Shown: positions 49,588 to 59,302, counted from the first letter of the stretch. The stretch is DNA of 64,000 nt from Planctomycetota bacterium (GCA_018242525.1 JAFEBS010000009.1:1-64000), one strand, 5' to 3'. Notes: generated by a model from the letters alone, not told the origin. Numbers and translations are program-made.

Positions 49588-49720
49588 CGGGCGGTCTCCT
49601 TGCCCCTGTCGTGACGTCCCTGTCAGCGACCCGATGCAGTTTGGACGAAGTGTGGCGTTGAAAGCCGATGGATAGGCGGCGGGTTCATACCAGAAGACTT
49701 CAGTTGTCGCAATACTTTAG

Positions 49721-51376
49721 TCAGGCGGCACGAGTGACTCCTCCCGCCCGGCGCGGCAAATGAACACTGAAAGTACTTCCTTTGCCAGGCCCCTCGCTGC
49801 TGGCCTCGATCCGACCGTCGTGGTCCGCGATAATCCGATTGGTAATCGACAACCCCAAACCAGTTCCCTTCTTCCCGGGAAGCTTCTCGGTGAAGAATGG
49901 TTCGTAAAGGTTCGCCAGGACATGCGCCGTCATGCCACAGCCCGAGTCCTGAACCGTTAACACAACCTCGTCAAAGCTTTCGGTAATGCTGATGGTCATC
50001 GTTCCGGCCGATTCCATCGACTCCAGTCCATTGGCGATCAGGTTGATGATCACCTGCTGAATCTCGGGGGCATTCACCTCAACCAGATGCGGTCGGCTGC
50101 GATCAAACCGGATCTTGTGGTGTCCGAAGCGACTCATATGGCTGACCATCTCCAGCACTTCGCCCACGATCTTCGTCAAATCGTGTCGCTGTCGCGGAGC
50201 GGTATTATTTCGCGAGAAATCCAACACCCGGGTCGTGATTTCCTGACAACGATTGGACTGTCGCTGGATCATTTCCAGGTAGGTCTTCAGCAGTTCGCGG
50301 TCATCGGCGGTATTGCCGAATTCATCGCCCGCTTCCGTCATTCGTCCAATCAACGATTCCGCCGCCATGGCAATGGCTGACAGGGGATTGTTGATTTCGT
50401 GAGCAATCCCGGTCGCCAGGAATCCAATTCCTGCCAGACGTTCGTTCCGCAAAAGCTGACGGCTGCGTTCTTCCACTTCCCGATCCAGCTTCGCCTTGTC
50501 GCTCTGAAACCGTTCGATCATCCGATTGAAGACGTTGGCCAGATCGACCATTTCGTCCCGTCCGGGCAGTTTCAACCGGTGCTTGTAGTCGCCGTTGGCC
50601 ACGCGGGCCGCCGCTTCATGCAACTTGCGAATCGGAACAAAAATCCAGAAATGCCCGCAACGAACCAGAAAGATCAGCAGGAACGGAATGCACAGGATAC
50701 ACGCGCCGATCAGGATCATCCGCGATTCATAAATGGCAGGAGCCTGATTGAGCGCCTGTTCGGTCCCCCGGCTGGGATTGGGGATTTCCTGGATGATCGA
50801 CTGGATCACGGCCACGTCCCGGACCATCGATTCCAGCATCCGGGTATCGGGAATCGCCCCCGGAGTTTTCTGGACCTGAGCGACATGCTGCTGCATGTAC
50901 CCGATCAGGCTTTGAACATTATCCAGTTTGGTATGCATGATGGCCTGTGTCTGACGGTCGGCCACGGACGTGGGAAGTCTGTCTAACCGCTTGCGAAAGT
51001 CCGTCAATTCCTGACGGACCAGCGCCATCTGATCCGCCCATTTCGAGGCATCGAAACCCAGTTGCATTTCGACGTGAACTGGAGCCGCAAAAGGATTTGC
51101 GCCACGATCTTGAGGTCGGATCAGCAGGGCTTCGAACAATCCTGCACAGGCGACCGCCAGTTCGGTACGGTGCGGCTCCTGGTTCTGTCGAAACGCCAGA
51201 TCCTGCACCACTGCTCGATACGAGACCAGACCCGTCAGCCCCGCGATCGCCAGGATGCCAAGCATCAGGCAGACCAGCGCCAGGCCGATTACCAGTTTTC
51301 GACGGATCGAACGCGTCAGAAACACTCGACATCCTTGTCGTGTGACTCGTGGTTGGTTGTGGGAGCTTGCAAACAT
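49721..51376 (-). CDS. Sensor histidine kinase (NtrB-like)
   Basis: A 551-residue membrane kinase. The first membrane segment is at about 29-52 (LVIGLALVCLMLGILAIAG), then a periplasmic helical sensor of about 165 residues, and a second membrane segment near 220-247 (MILIGACILCIPFLLIFLV). HAMP follows, then HisKA with LATGIAHEINNPLSAIAM (His near 332) and the HATPase domain with INLIANGLESM, DSGCGM, FFTEKLPGKKGTGLGLSI. It feeds phosphate to the NtrC-like regulator encoded just downstream. The periplasmic part has no recognised ligand-binding fold. An alternative start inside (residue 20 region) cannot be excluded. Confidence 0.93.
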   Translation of the reverse strand: MFASSHNQPRVTRQGCRVFLTRSIRRKLVIGLALVCLMLGILAIAGLTGLVSYRAVVQDLAFRQNQEPHRTELAVACAGLFEALLIRPQDRGANPFAAPVHVEMQLGFDASKWADQMALVRQELTDFRKRLDRLPTSVADRQTQAIMHTKLDNVQSLIGYMQQHVAQVQKTPGAIPDTRMLESMVRDVAVIQSIIQEIPNPSRGTEQALNQAPAIYESRMILIGACILCIPFLLIFLVRCGHFWIFVPIRKLHEAAARVANGDYKHRLKLPGRDEMVDLANVFNRMIERFQSDKAKLDREVEERSRQLLRNERLAGIGFLATGIAHEINNPLSAIAMAAESLIGRMTEAGDEFGNTADDRELLKTYLEMIQRQSNRCQEITTRVLDFSRNNTAPRQRHDLTKIVGEVLEMVSHMSRFGHHKIRFDRSRPHLVEVNAPEIQQVIINLIANGLESMESAGTMTISITESFDEVVLTVQDSGCGMTAHVLANLYEPFFTEKLPGKKGTGLGLSITNRIIADHDGRIEASSEGPGKGSTFSVHLPRRAGGVTRAA

Positions 51377-51447
51377 TACAAACTTGGGCCGATTGACTCA
51401 ACCCCGGTTCAGAATTCGCTCGGAAAGATTTCGCGCATCCTGTTTCA

Positions 51448-51475
51448 TCGTTCCCAAGCGGGAGCTTGGGAACGA
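51448..51475. repeat. Perfect 12-bp palindrome upstream of the histidine kinase gene
   Basis: tcgttcccaagc (51448-51459) pairs perfectly with gcttgggaacga (51464-51475) around a 4-base loop. It lies between the divergent kinase and PIG-L genes, 72 bases from the kinase start. It has no T-run. It resembles a short intergenic palindrome I know from several planctomycete genomes (recalled, not searched). Confidence 0.6.
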
Positions 51476-51598
51476 CAAACGTCAAAACGCAGACATCGCG
51501 CATGTGTGTCAGTCCGGGACGTTTGACGGCAACGGTCAATCAGGACACCATTGCAGCATCACATTCCGTCCGAAATCGACTCTGAGGTCCCGGTGACT

Positions 51599-52357
51599 AT
51601 GCAGCCGACGTCTCTGCGCATCCTGGCAATTCACGCTCACCCCGATGACATCGAACTGCAATGCGCCGGCACTCTGCTGCGGCTCAAGCATCTGGGCTGC
51701 CAGATCTCGGTCGCCACCATGACCCCCGGCGACTGCGGCAGCGCGGAATTGAAGCCAGACGAAATCGCAGCCGTTCGCCGCGCCGAGGCTCAGCAGGCCG
51801 CGGATTTGCTCGGGGCGGACTATACCTGCCTGGAATTTCGGGATCTGAGCATTGTTGTGGACAATGATAGCCGTCGCCGGGTCACGGAAGCGATTCGCCG
51901 CACACGCCCCGACATCGTCATCACGGCACCACCGGTCGATTACATGAGCGACCATGAAATGACCAGCCGCCTGGTGCGTGATGCCTGCTTCAACGCCAGT
52001 TGTCCGAACTACGTGACGCAACAATGGAATCCTGCCCCGGCCACGCAGAAAATCCCGCACTTGTACTACGTGGATGCGATCGAAGGGATCGATTACTACG
52101 GGAAGCCCCTGCCGACCGATTTCATCATTGATGTCTCGGCCACCTTTGAATCCAAGCTGCAAATGCTCGCCTGTCACGCCAGCCAGCGCGAATGGCTGCG
52201 ACGGCAGCACGGTCTGGACGAGTACCTGGACGGCTGCCGCCGCTGGTCGGCCGCCCGCGGGGCAGAAATCCGTGTCGAATATGGCGAGGCATTCACTCAG
52301 CACCGTGGGCATCCGTATCCGCATGACAACGTCCTGGCGGAACTGCTGCCGCGGTAG
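51599..52357 (+). CDS. PIG-L family deacetylase
   Basis: A 252-residue LmbE/PIG-L fold zinc hydrolase. The ATG at 51599 has gaggt upstream, and the protein begins [25 protein letters not shown] holds the zinc His and catalytic Asp. A second site is [21 protein letters not shown], with the second zinc His in SDHE. The enzyme removes acetyl groups from N-acetylglucosamine-like substrates such as those in mycothiol- or bacillithiol-type pathways or glycolipids. The exact substrate is unknown. There is no signal peptide. The LplT-Aas fusion gene follows 218 bases downstream in the same direction. Confidence 0.9.
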   Translation: MQPTSLRILAIHAHPDDIELQCAGTLLRLKHLGCQISVATMTPGDCGSAELKPDEIAAVRRAEAQQAADLLGADYTCLEFRDLSIVVDNDSRRRVTEAIRRTRPDIVITAPPVDYMSDHEMTSRLVRDACFNASCPNYVTQQWNPAPATQKIPHLYYVDAIEGIDYYGKPLPTDFIIDVSATFESKLQMLACHASQREWLRRQHGLDEYLDGCRRWSAARGAEIRVEYGEAFTQHRGHPYPHDNVLAELLPR

Positions 52358-52575
52358 GGCCAGTGGATGGCGGGAAGAGGAAAGTCGTCCACCCTCCTCG
52401 AACAAATCCGCGGATTTCCCAAGAATCCGTGTGACATTTTTGCCGCCATTTCGCCTGTTTATCTGGTTGGAACGTGCCTTTCCAAATGAGGTCGCTTTGG
52501 GGATAGTGCGTCCTTTCCCGAGCATTTCCTTCGCCCCACCTTGTCCGCGTACCAAATCACTCAGGAACCTGCCCG

Positions 52576-55500
52576 ATGACGGAATTGGCTTCGATGGAAG
52601 AATCGGAAGACGCCTGGGGTATGGATGACCCGTCTCCATCAACGCCAGTTCACGCCCGGGAACCGCTGCATTCGAAGAGTTTCCTGTGCCTGCTGGCAGT
52701 TCAGTTCCTGACCACCCTGAACGACAACACGTTCCGTTGGATGGTCGTTCCGTTGGCGAAGCCGGTCGTGGGATCCGCAGCCGCCCTGTCACTGGGACTG
52801 GCCGGTTTCACCTTGCCGTTCATCCTGTTCGCCACCCCGGCGGGCTATCTGGCGGATCGATTCTCCAAAGTCCGGGTCATCCGAAACTGCAAGATCGCCG
52901 AAATCATCGTCATGCTGCTGGGGATCTTCGCCGTCCTGTCTGGGCAGATGACCCTGCTGTTTGTCGTCGTCGTCCTGACCGGGACCATGGCCGCGTTGTA
53001 TTCCCCGTCCAAATCGGGCAGCATCCCCGAACAGGTTAAAGATGCGGATTTATCGCAGGCGAACGGACTGATGGGGCTGATGACCGTCGTTCCCGCCGCA
53101 TTCGGCTTTCTTCTGGGGAACCTGCTGGCCTATCAAGCTCAGCCAACCAAAGACGCTCTGATTTCAGTCAGCACATTGGCACCGGCGGCCGCGACCTTGT
53201 TGGCCATCGCGGTGACGGGGTGGCTGGTCAGCCTGGGAATCCGTTTCGTGCCTGCGGCGGATCCGGCTCGAACGATTCCCTGGAATCCGTTCGCTGAAAC
53301 CGTCACGTCCATGAAACTGCTGGCGAACGATCGGCCTTTGTTGCGAGCCGCCCTGGGAATCGCGTTCTTCTGGATGCTGGCCTCGCTGGCGCAGATTAAT
53401 GTCGATCAACTGGGGCAGCAGGAGCTGAAAATGTTGCCGCACCGGATCGGTATCCTGGGAATGATGCTGGTGCTGGGGGTGGGCGGCGGCAGTGTTCTGG
53501 CCGGATACTGGTCGGGCGGCCATGTCGAATTGGGGATCGTGCCGCTGGGAGCCATCGGCGTGGCGATCTGGTCAATGCTGCTGTGCCTGGCCGGATCTTA
53601 CGGCCCGACGTCGCCCGATTTTGCGTTTTACACGTCGTGCGCCGCCCTGGGCATGATGGGAGGCAGCGCCGGACTGTTCGATATCCCACTGGAAGCCTAC
53701 CTGCAGCATCGCAGCGAACCGAAGCAGTTGGGGCAGGTCTTGTCAGCCACCAATTTTCTGGCGTTTTCCGGTATTCTGGCCGTTTCTGGAGCGTATTACT
53801 GGATGATCGACATACAGCACTTCTCGCCGAGTTTCGTCTTTCTGCTGGCAGGACTGGGAACGATTCCAGTCGCCATCTACATCGTTCTGTTGTTGCCTGG
53901 TGCCTCGCTCCGCTTCGCCGTGTGGCTGGCCAGCCACACGGTCTATCGGATGCGTGTGATCGGACTGGAAAACATTCCCAGGAACGGCCCGGCACTGCTG
54001 ACCCCCAATCACGTGACGTTCATTGACGGCATCCTGCTGATGATCAATCTGCCGCGTCCCACGCGGTTCATTGTTTATGCCGACTTTGTCAACAATCCGA
54101 AGCTGAACTGGCTGGCCCGGATGTACGAAGTGATCCCGATCAAGGCCGATGGAGGGCCAAAATCGCTGATTCAATCTCTGAAGATTGCCCGCGAGGCCCT
54201 GAATCAGGGGCATCTGGTCTGCATTTTCCCCGAGGGACAATTGACCCGCACCGGCCAGATGCAGCCGTTTGCACCGGGGATGTTGAAGATCCTGCAGGGG
54301 ACGGGAGCACCGGTGATTCCAGTGTATCTGCACGGCCTGTGGGGGAGCATTTTCAGCTTCCGCGGTGGCAAATTCTTCTGGAAATGGCCCCGTCAATGGC
54401 CCTATCCCGTTTCGATCCTGTTTGGTAAACCAATCGTCGAACCCAAAGATGCCCACCAAGTCCGATTTGCTGTTCAAGAACTGGGAGCGACTGCGATGGA
54501 GGCGGCCAAGTCCGGGGAGTTGACCCCTGCCAGATTGTTCATTCGCGCCTGCAAGAAGACGTCCAAGCGTCCCCGCATGGCAGATTCAACAGGCCTGGAG
54601 CTGAGCGGACGCAAATTGCTCACGTCCGCATTGGCATTCCGGCGAGTCCTGTTGCGCGATGTCCTTGCCCGTGACGAACAGCATGTCGGAATTCTGCTGC
54701 CGCCCACCGTTGGCTGCGGCCTGGCCAACCTGGCTGTCACGCTGGCTCGACGAGTGACTGTCAACCTGAACTACACAATGTCCGAAAAGGATATCAACTA
54801 CTGCATCCGTGACGCCGGCGTCAAACATGTCATTACGAGTAAAAAGTTTCTGGAGAAGAAACCGTTCAACCTGGAGGTGCCATTCGTTTTCCTGGAAGAC
54901 ATGAAGGAACAGGTCCGCACCGTGGATGGGCTGCTGGCAGGACTGGGTGCCTTCGCCATCCCCGGTCCCATCCTGGACCGACTGCTGGGACTGACGCGCG
55001 TAAAACTCGACGACCCGATCACGGCGATTTACACCTCCGGCTCCACCGGGGAACCTAAGGGAGTTCTGTTGTCACAGCACAACATCTCCGCCACCATCGA
55101 CGCGGCCAATCAGATCTTCCAGGTGGAAGATGATGACGTGGTCCTGGGGGTCGTCCCGATCTTCCATTCACTGGGCTATATCGCCGCGCTCTGGTTGCCG
55201 ATGTGTCTGACGCCCAAGGTGGTCTACCACGTCAACCCGCTGGACGCGAAGGAGATTGGAAAGCTCGCTCAACAACATGGCGTTTCGATCCTGTTCGGCA
55301 CTCCGACATTTCTGCGCGGCTATCTGAAACGGTGCGAGAAAGAGCAGTTCCACCGACTGGACCTGGCAGTTGTGGGGGCGGAAAAGCTGCCCGTCGATCT
55401 GGCGGAGCAGTTTCAGGCCAAGTTCGGCATCCTTCCGTCCGAAGGCTACGGAGCGACCGAAACATCGGGCCCCGCAGCGGTCAACATCCCGGACCATCGC

Positions 55501-56112
55501 TGCGGCATGGTGACCCAGAAGGGGACCAAGTTGGGAACCGTCGGCCGGCCACTTCCCGGTGTGGTCATCCGGGCGGTTGATCCCGCCACTCGCGAACCGT
55601 TGACCGTCAATCAGGAAGGCCTGCTGCTGATCAAGGGCCCGAATGTCATGCTCGGCTACTGGAACCGCCCGGAAAAGACCGTTGCGGCGATCAAAGACGG
55701 CTGGTACGACACCGGCGATATGGGACTGGTGGACGACGAAGGGTTCGTCCATATCACGGGTCGCATCAGCCGCTTCTCCAAGATCGGCGGTGAAATGGTG
55801 CCGCACCTGCGCATCGAAGAATGTCTTTTGAAGATCTGCGAAGATCCCACCAATACCGACGCCGGAATTCAGGTCGCCGTCTCTTCGGTTCCCGACGACA
55901 AGAAGGGCGAACGAATCATCGTCCTGCACAAGCCGTTGTGTAAGCCCGCGTCACAGATCATCGACGAACTTGCCAAAGAAGGCCTTCCCAACCTGTGGAT
56001 CCCGTCGACCGATTCGTTCATCGAAGTCGCTGAAATCCCGGTACTGGGCACGGGAAAACTCGACCTGCGCGCGATGAAACAGATGGCATTGGACCGGACG
56101 AAACCTGCGTAG
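52576..56112 (+). CDS. LplT-Aas fusion: lysophospholipid transporter, acyltransferase and acyl-ACP synthetase
   Basis: An 1178-residue three-part protein. Residues 30-450 form an MFS transporter with about twelve helices (FLTTLNDNTFRWMVVPLAKP, FATPAGYLADRFSKVRVI, LSQANGLMGLMTVVPAAFGF). Residues 460-650 form a PlsC-type acyltransferase with LTPNHVTFIDGI (HX4D, near 478) and IFPEGQLTRTGQM (near 551). Residues 690-1178 form an AMP-forming ligase with AIYTSGSTGEPKGVLLSQ (near 816), EGYGATETSGP and YDTGDMGLVDDEGF. In enterobacteria LplT and Aas are separate proteins that import and re-acylate lysophospholipids. Here import, acyl activation and acylation lie in one chain. It is probably in the inner membrane for phospholipid repair. 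Confidence 0.9.
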   Translation: MTELASMEESEDAWGMDDPSPSTPVHAREPLHSKSFLCLLAVQFLTTLNDNTFRWMVVPLAKPVVGSAAALSLGLAGFTLPFILFATPAGYLADRFSKVRVIRNCKIAEIIVMLLGIFAVLSGQMTLLFVVVVLTGTMAALYSPSKSGSIPEQVKDADLSQANGLMGLMTVVPAAFGFLLGNLLAYQAQPTKDALISVSTLAPAAATLLAIAVTGWLVSLGIRFVPAADPARTIPWNPFAETVTSMKLLANDRPLLRAALGIAFFWMLASLAQINVDQLGQQELKMLPHRIGILGMMLVLGVGGGSVLAGYWSGGHVELGIVPLGAIGVAIWSMLLCLAGSYGPTSPDFAFYTSCAALGMMGGSAGLFDIPLEAYLQHRSEPKQLGQVLSATNFLAFSGILAVSGAYYWMIDIQHFSPSFVFLLAGLGTIPVAIYIVLLLPGASLRFAVWLASHTVYRMRVIGLENIPRNGPALLTPNHVTFIDGILLMINLPRPTRFIVYADFVNNPKLNWLARMYEVIPIKADGGPKSLIQSLKIAREALNQGHLVCIFPEGQLTRTGQMQPFAPGMLKILQGTGAPVIPVYLHGLWGSIFSFRGGKFFWKWPRQWPYPVSILFGKPIVEPKDAHQVRFAVQELGATAMEAAKSGELTPARLFIRACKKTSKRPRMADSTGLELSGRKLLTSALAFRRVLLRDVLARDEQHVGILLPPTVGCGLANLAVTLARRVTVNLNYTMSEKDINYCIRDAGVKHVITSKKFLEKKPFNLEVPFVFLEDMKEQVRTVDGLLAGLGAFAIPGPILDRLLGLTRVKLDDPITAIYTSGSTGEPKGVLLSQHNISATIDAANQIFQVEDDDVVLGVVPIFHSLGYIAALWLPMCLTPKVVYHVNPLDAKEIGKLAQQHGVSILFGTPTFLRGYLKRCEKEQFHRLDLAVVGAEKLPVDLAEQFQAKFGILPSEGYGATETSGPAAVNIPDHRCGMVTQKGTKLGTVGRPLPGVVIRAVDPATREPLTVNQEGLLLIKGPNVMLGYWNRPEKTVAAIKDGWYDTGDMGLVDDEGFVHITGRISRFSKIGGEMVPHLRIEECLLKICEDPTNTDAGIQVAVSSVPDDKKGERIIVLHKPLCKPASQIIDELAKEGLPNLWIPSTDSFIEVAEIPVLGTGKLDLRAMKQMALDRTKPA

Positions 56113-56355
56113 ATCATGAATCGGGATGACGGTTTCGTTGACCCAGCATAATTGCAGCCTGCTTACTGCTGAAACTTGGGGTGCCATTTGACGAAGGTTT
56201 TCAGATTCTGAGCGCAGCTCGCGGGCTCGAAGTTCCAGATACGAAGTTGCAAGTCGAATGGGTTCGTCGATATTCCATGTCTCGACCCTGAACGTGTTGC
56301 GAGGACTCGCTAACAAATCCGCGACGCTGATGCAGGCATCCTTTCAACCCATCAA

Positions 56356-56994
56356 TTATGGATTCAACCGCTGCCACTTCCATCCGCCGTCCGCTTGTCG
56401 TTCATAGACGAAACGATCATGCAACCGCCCCGGGCCGCCCTGCCAGAATTCGATGCGGTTGGGCACGACCCGATATCCCCCCCAGTGAGCCGGGCGGGGG
56501 ACCGGACTTCCGGTGAATTGTCGGCGAAACTCTTCCACCCGCTCGGCCAGTGACTCCGCGGAATCCAGCGGCTGACTTTGACGGGACGCCCAGGCTCCCA
56601 GTTGACTCTGCAGCGGGCGAGTGGCGTAGTAGGCATCGGATTCACTTGCCGATGTCTGTTCCACATGGCCTTCGATGCAGATCTGGCGTTCGAATTCCCG
56701 CCAGTGAATCACCAGCGCCGCCCGGGGGTTCTCGGCCAGTTGAGTCCCCTTGCGGCTGTCGTAGTTCGTGTAGAACACAAACCCCCGCTCGTCCGCCCCG
56801 CGCAGGAATAATGTCCGTGCCGACGGAGCACCATCACGCGTTGCGGTCGCGACGGTGATCGTTTCCCAGTCAAAGATCTTCGCCGCTAAGGCGTCATCCA
56901 CCCACCGTTGAAACTGCACAAACGGATCGCCTGCAAGTTCCTCTTCATGCAGCCGGGACCGGGTAAAATCACGATGTTCGACGGGTAGCGTCAT
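56356..56994 (-). CDS. pdxH: Pyridoxamine 5'-phosphate oxidase
   Basis: A 212-residue FMN enzyme that oxidises pyridoxine or pyridoxamine 5'-phosphate to pyridoxal 5'-phosphate. Conserved parts are DPFVQFQRWVDDALAAKIFDWETITVATAT, SARTLFLRGADERGFVFYTNYDSRKGTQLAENPRAALV (FMN phosphate binding), QICIEGHVEQ, SDAYYATRPLQSQLGAWAS, and the C-terminal HWGGYRVVPNRIEFWQGGPGRLHDRFVYER with the active-site Arg and His. It ends WKWQRLNP as in known enzymes. Length is normal. It is transcribed away from the small membrane-protein gene. A long palindrome lies between the two. Confidence 0.95.
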   Translation of the reverse strand: MTLPVEHRDFTRSRLHEEELAGDPFVQFQRWVDDALAAKIFDWETITVATATRDGAPSARTLFLRGADERGFVFYTNYDSRKGTQLAENPRAALVIHWREFERQICIEGHVEQTSASESDAYYATRPLQSQLGAWASRQSQPLDSAESLAERVEEFRRQFTGSPVPRPAHWGGYRVVPNRIEFWQGGPGRLHDRFVYERQADGGWKWQRLNP

Positions 56995-57030
56995 GACACA
57001 ATTCCTGCTCCTGGAGTCGCCAATCCGAGA

Positions 57031-57129
57031 TCAGCCCGTGGTAACAGGGGTTTGACCCGTTGGAGGCAATCGATTCACCTTGAAAATCGGCTGCCCGGAC
57101 GGGGTCAGACCCCTGTTACCACGGGCTGA
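57031..57129. repeat. Large palindromic intergenic repeat
   Basis: tcagcccgtggtaacagggg (57031-57050) pairs exactly with its reverse complement at 57110-57129. The pairing extends inward imperfectly (tttgacccgt against acggggtcaga). The loop is roughly 38 bases. It sits between the divergent pdxH gene and the small membrane-protein gene. Confidence 0.75.
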
Positions 57130-57210
57130 AACCGGGCAGGATACCGTTCGTCGAATGCGAATGGCGAGTGACGTCGTACGGAAGTCTCATTTTCAAGACG
57201 AGTAATCACC

Positions 57211-57471
57211 ATGGGAGACTTGAAGGATCGGCGCTTGATCTATCTCAAGGGATTCCTGTTCCTCCTGGGAATACTGCTGGCCGCGGGAACGTTGCTGCTG
57301 GAAAACCTGAGCCTGCGAACGGCCGTCCTGCTGGCCCTGACCATCTGGTGCTCGGCCAGATTCTACTACTTCCTGTTCTACGTGATCCAGCACTATGTCG
57401 ACGACAAGTACCGCTTCGCCGGAGTCTGGGCATTTGTCGTCTATCTCTGGCGAAGCCATCCCAAGGGTTAG
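57211..57471 (+). CDS. Small two-helix membrane protein
   Basis: An 86-residue protein. Two hydrophobic segments are clear: GFLFLLGILLAAGTLLLENL (residues 14-33) and LRTAVLLALTIWCSARFYYFLFYVI (about 35-60). A short basic tail ends in YLWRSHPKG, and the start is basic (MGDLKDRRLIYLKG), which suggests both ends are cytoplasmic. I recognise no named family. The sequence composition and its place after the palindrome support a real gene, but the function is unknown. Confidence 0.65.
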   Translation: MGDLKDRRLIYLKGFLFLLGILLAAGTLLLENLSLRTAVLLALTIWCSARFYYFLFYVIQHYVDDKYRFAGVWAFVVYLWRSHPKG

Positions 57472-58059
57472 TTAGCGAGGTCGGATTATTCACCACTGAT
57501 GGCACGGATCAAGATAACTGGCGAGAAGCACCGGTCGCCGGACGGGCAAACCGGTGTCCTCACATTCATCGCAAGTTTTCAAAGAGCATCATCGCCCAGT
57601 CGATACCGTCTCAGCCGAACCGCTCACACAGGATTGTCACAACCGCGCCCGACGAAACCCTGGGTCTTTGGTGGAACAAGACGGCCACGGATGAAACACG
57701 GATGAAACACGGATAATTCCAGACTGGCACGGGTGTCCACCTTATAACTCCCTGTATTGCCTCTGCTTCCTCCTGTGAACACCATCCTCCGATCCTGTTC
57801 ACCACTGGGACTGCAAACCGCTTCGTCCTGAAACGGCGAGTCCCCAGTCAATCGGTTGCGCCAGCGTCAGCAGTTGACGGGGCTGTCGGGCGCGGTTGTG
57901 ACAGTGGTGGGTCTCGGATAATAGACGGGGAAGAAGATTTCACAGGAGGGGCAGAGAAAGCAGAGGCAAGACAGGGAATCACGGGGCGAGGAAAGATAGC
58001 TGTTCAACGGTTGTCGTTGAAAATAACTGAACTGCACCGCCGAATCGGCCGTTGAGGTA
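57472..58059. other. 588-base stretch without a gene, containing an inverted-repeat element
   Basis: No convincing open frame. gtcacaaccgcgcccgac at 57636-57653 is repeated as its exact reverse complement at 57885-57902, bounding 267 bases. Inside lie tandem direct repeats of about 11 bases (cacggatgaaa, from about 57683 to 57716). Beyond 57920 the sequence is purine-rich and low in complexity. Confidence 0.5.
57636..57902. repeat. Candidate MITE-like element with 18-bp inverted repeats
   Basis: Perfect 18-bp inverted repeats 231 bases apart enclose non-coding DNA. I could not verify target-site duplications by eye. Size and structure are consistent with a miniature inverted-repeat element or with a very long-looped hairpin. 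Confidence 0.45.
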
Positions 58060-59199
58060 TCACGCCGGGTTTGCAGTTTCGCGCTGCATCGCTGGCATCC
58101 CCACGACCGGCAGCGGATCCCGTGCTGGTCGTTCGTCGTCGTCCGGGGCAATTTTGTCGAGAGGCATGCTGTCGACGCTTTGCCGCAAGAGCATGTAGGT
58201 GATCGTCGCGCAGGTCCAGAAGAGGCTGAGGCCGTAGATTCGCGGTGCCAGCGCACAGAGGTCTTCGGCCAGCAGGCGGGCCAGTGGCGTGACCTCGGTC
58301 TCGCCCATTCCCGCCTGAATGGCCACTTCGGCCGCACGCAATGTCCAGAACGCCAGGGCGTTGACCAGGTACATGGCGACCAGGGCCGCCCCGGCGGAGA
58401 CGATCCAGCACCAGGCGAAATACCAGGGCCGCCCCGTCCACAGGCTGTAAGAACGACTCAGTCCACCAAAGCCGTCGCAATCATCGGTCGCAATCGCCGC
58501 CACCATCAGCGGCCAGCCCAGGACCATGGCAATCAACAGGAAAGCGGCGATCAGGCTGCAGGCGACGACGACCGGCGTCAGCAATGCCGCCAGCGCGGAT
58601 CCCAGCCAGGGAATTCGTCCGGGAAACGCGGCCAGCGATGCCAGCAGCAACATCACCACGGCAGCGCCCGTGGGTAGCAATGGTGCCACAACTCCGTGAA
58701 TCCAGCGACTCAATCCGAACTGAATGGCCTTTCGAAACGATCCCGCTTCTTTCAACGCAAACTGCCGCGCGGCCAGTCGACAGATCGCCAGGCCGAACAG
58801 TGACCAGACCGCCACCGACCAGGCCAGTTCACCAGCGATCGACAGTCGCGACGTCAGGGACCTCGGCGTGCGGAACGATTGCACGGTTGAACGCACGACC
58901 GCGTTCCATGGTTCTGCCGATTTTACCGCGCGCGAAAATGGCCACGGCCCGGGGGGAGCCTGGGTGGCTTCACCGGGCAGGCTGAGTTCCCCGGCGGAAT
59001 CGAAGTTGATTCCCCCCGGTAGCACGATGTCGTCCGGCGAATGAAAGACGATCGACGCCAGCCACGTACCCAGCCACAGGCAGAAAACGGCGAGTGTTGC
59101 CACAACAAGTTGTCGAAACGACATCGCAATCTCGACCGCCCGAAACAGGTGCAGCCACGGTAAGTAGCGGTGATACGGGATCCGATCAGGAAACGTCAT
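58060..59199 (-). CDS. Polytopic membrane protein of unknown function
   Basis: A 379-residue protein with six or seven hydrophobic segments, including LVVATLAVFCLWLGTWLASIVF near the start, SVAVWSLFGLAICRL, GVVAPLLPTGAAVVMLLLASLAAF, VACSLIAAFLLIAMVLGWPLMVAA and FAWCWIVSAGAALVAMYLVNALAFW. Between the first two is a long extracytoplasmic loop. The start MTFPDRIPYHRYLPWLHLFRAVEIA is kept because the PWLHLFRA motif recurs, as I recall, at the beginning of a planctomycete membrane family. ATDDCDGFGGLSRSY is a second distinctive motif. I cannot assign a function. The 97-bp repeat copy 2 lies upstream of it. Confidence 0.7.
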   Translation of the reverse strand: MTFPDRIPYHRYLPWLHLFRAVEIAMSFRQLVVATLAVFCLWLGTWLASIVFHSPDDIVLPGGINFDSAGELSLPGEATQAPPGPWPFSRAVKSAEPWNAVVRSTVQSFRTPRSLTSRLSIAGELAWSVAVWSLFGLAICRLAARQFALKEAGSFRKAIQFGLSRWIHGVVAPLLPTGAAVVMLLLASLAAFPGRIPWLGSALAALLTPVVVACSLIAAFLLIAMVLGWPLMVAAIATDDCDGFGGLSRSYSLWTGRPWYFAWCWIVSAGAALVAMYLVNALAFWTLRAAEVAIQAGMGETEVTPLARLLAEDLCALAPRIYGLSLFWTCATITYMLLRQSVDSMPLDKIAPDDDERPARDPLPVVGMPAMQRETANPA

Positions 59200-59302
59200 A
59201 CAAAGCTCGCCGCAAGGACCATTCTGTTTTCAAGTCGCCATGAAAGCCGACCGTTTGGCAATGTCGGTGATTGAGGTGTCAGATGCAACCCATCTTCAGG
59301 GA

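Noticed and set aside
55951..56316. Minus-strand open frame after the LplT-Aas gene
   Set aside because: Its last part is antisense to the ligase domain, and no Shine-Dalgarno, family or signal is recognisable.
57683..57716. CRISPR-like tandem repeat
   Set aside because: The units of about 11 bases are directly adjacent, with no spacers and only two to three copies.
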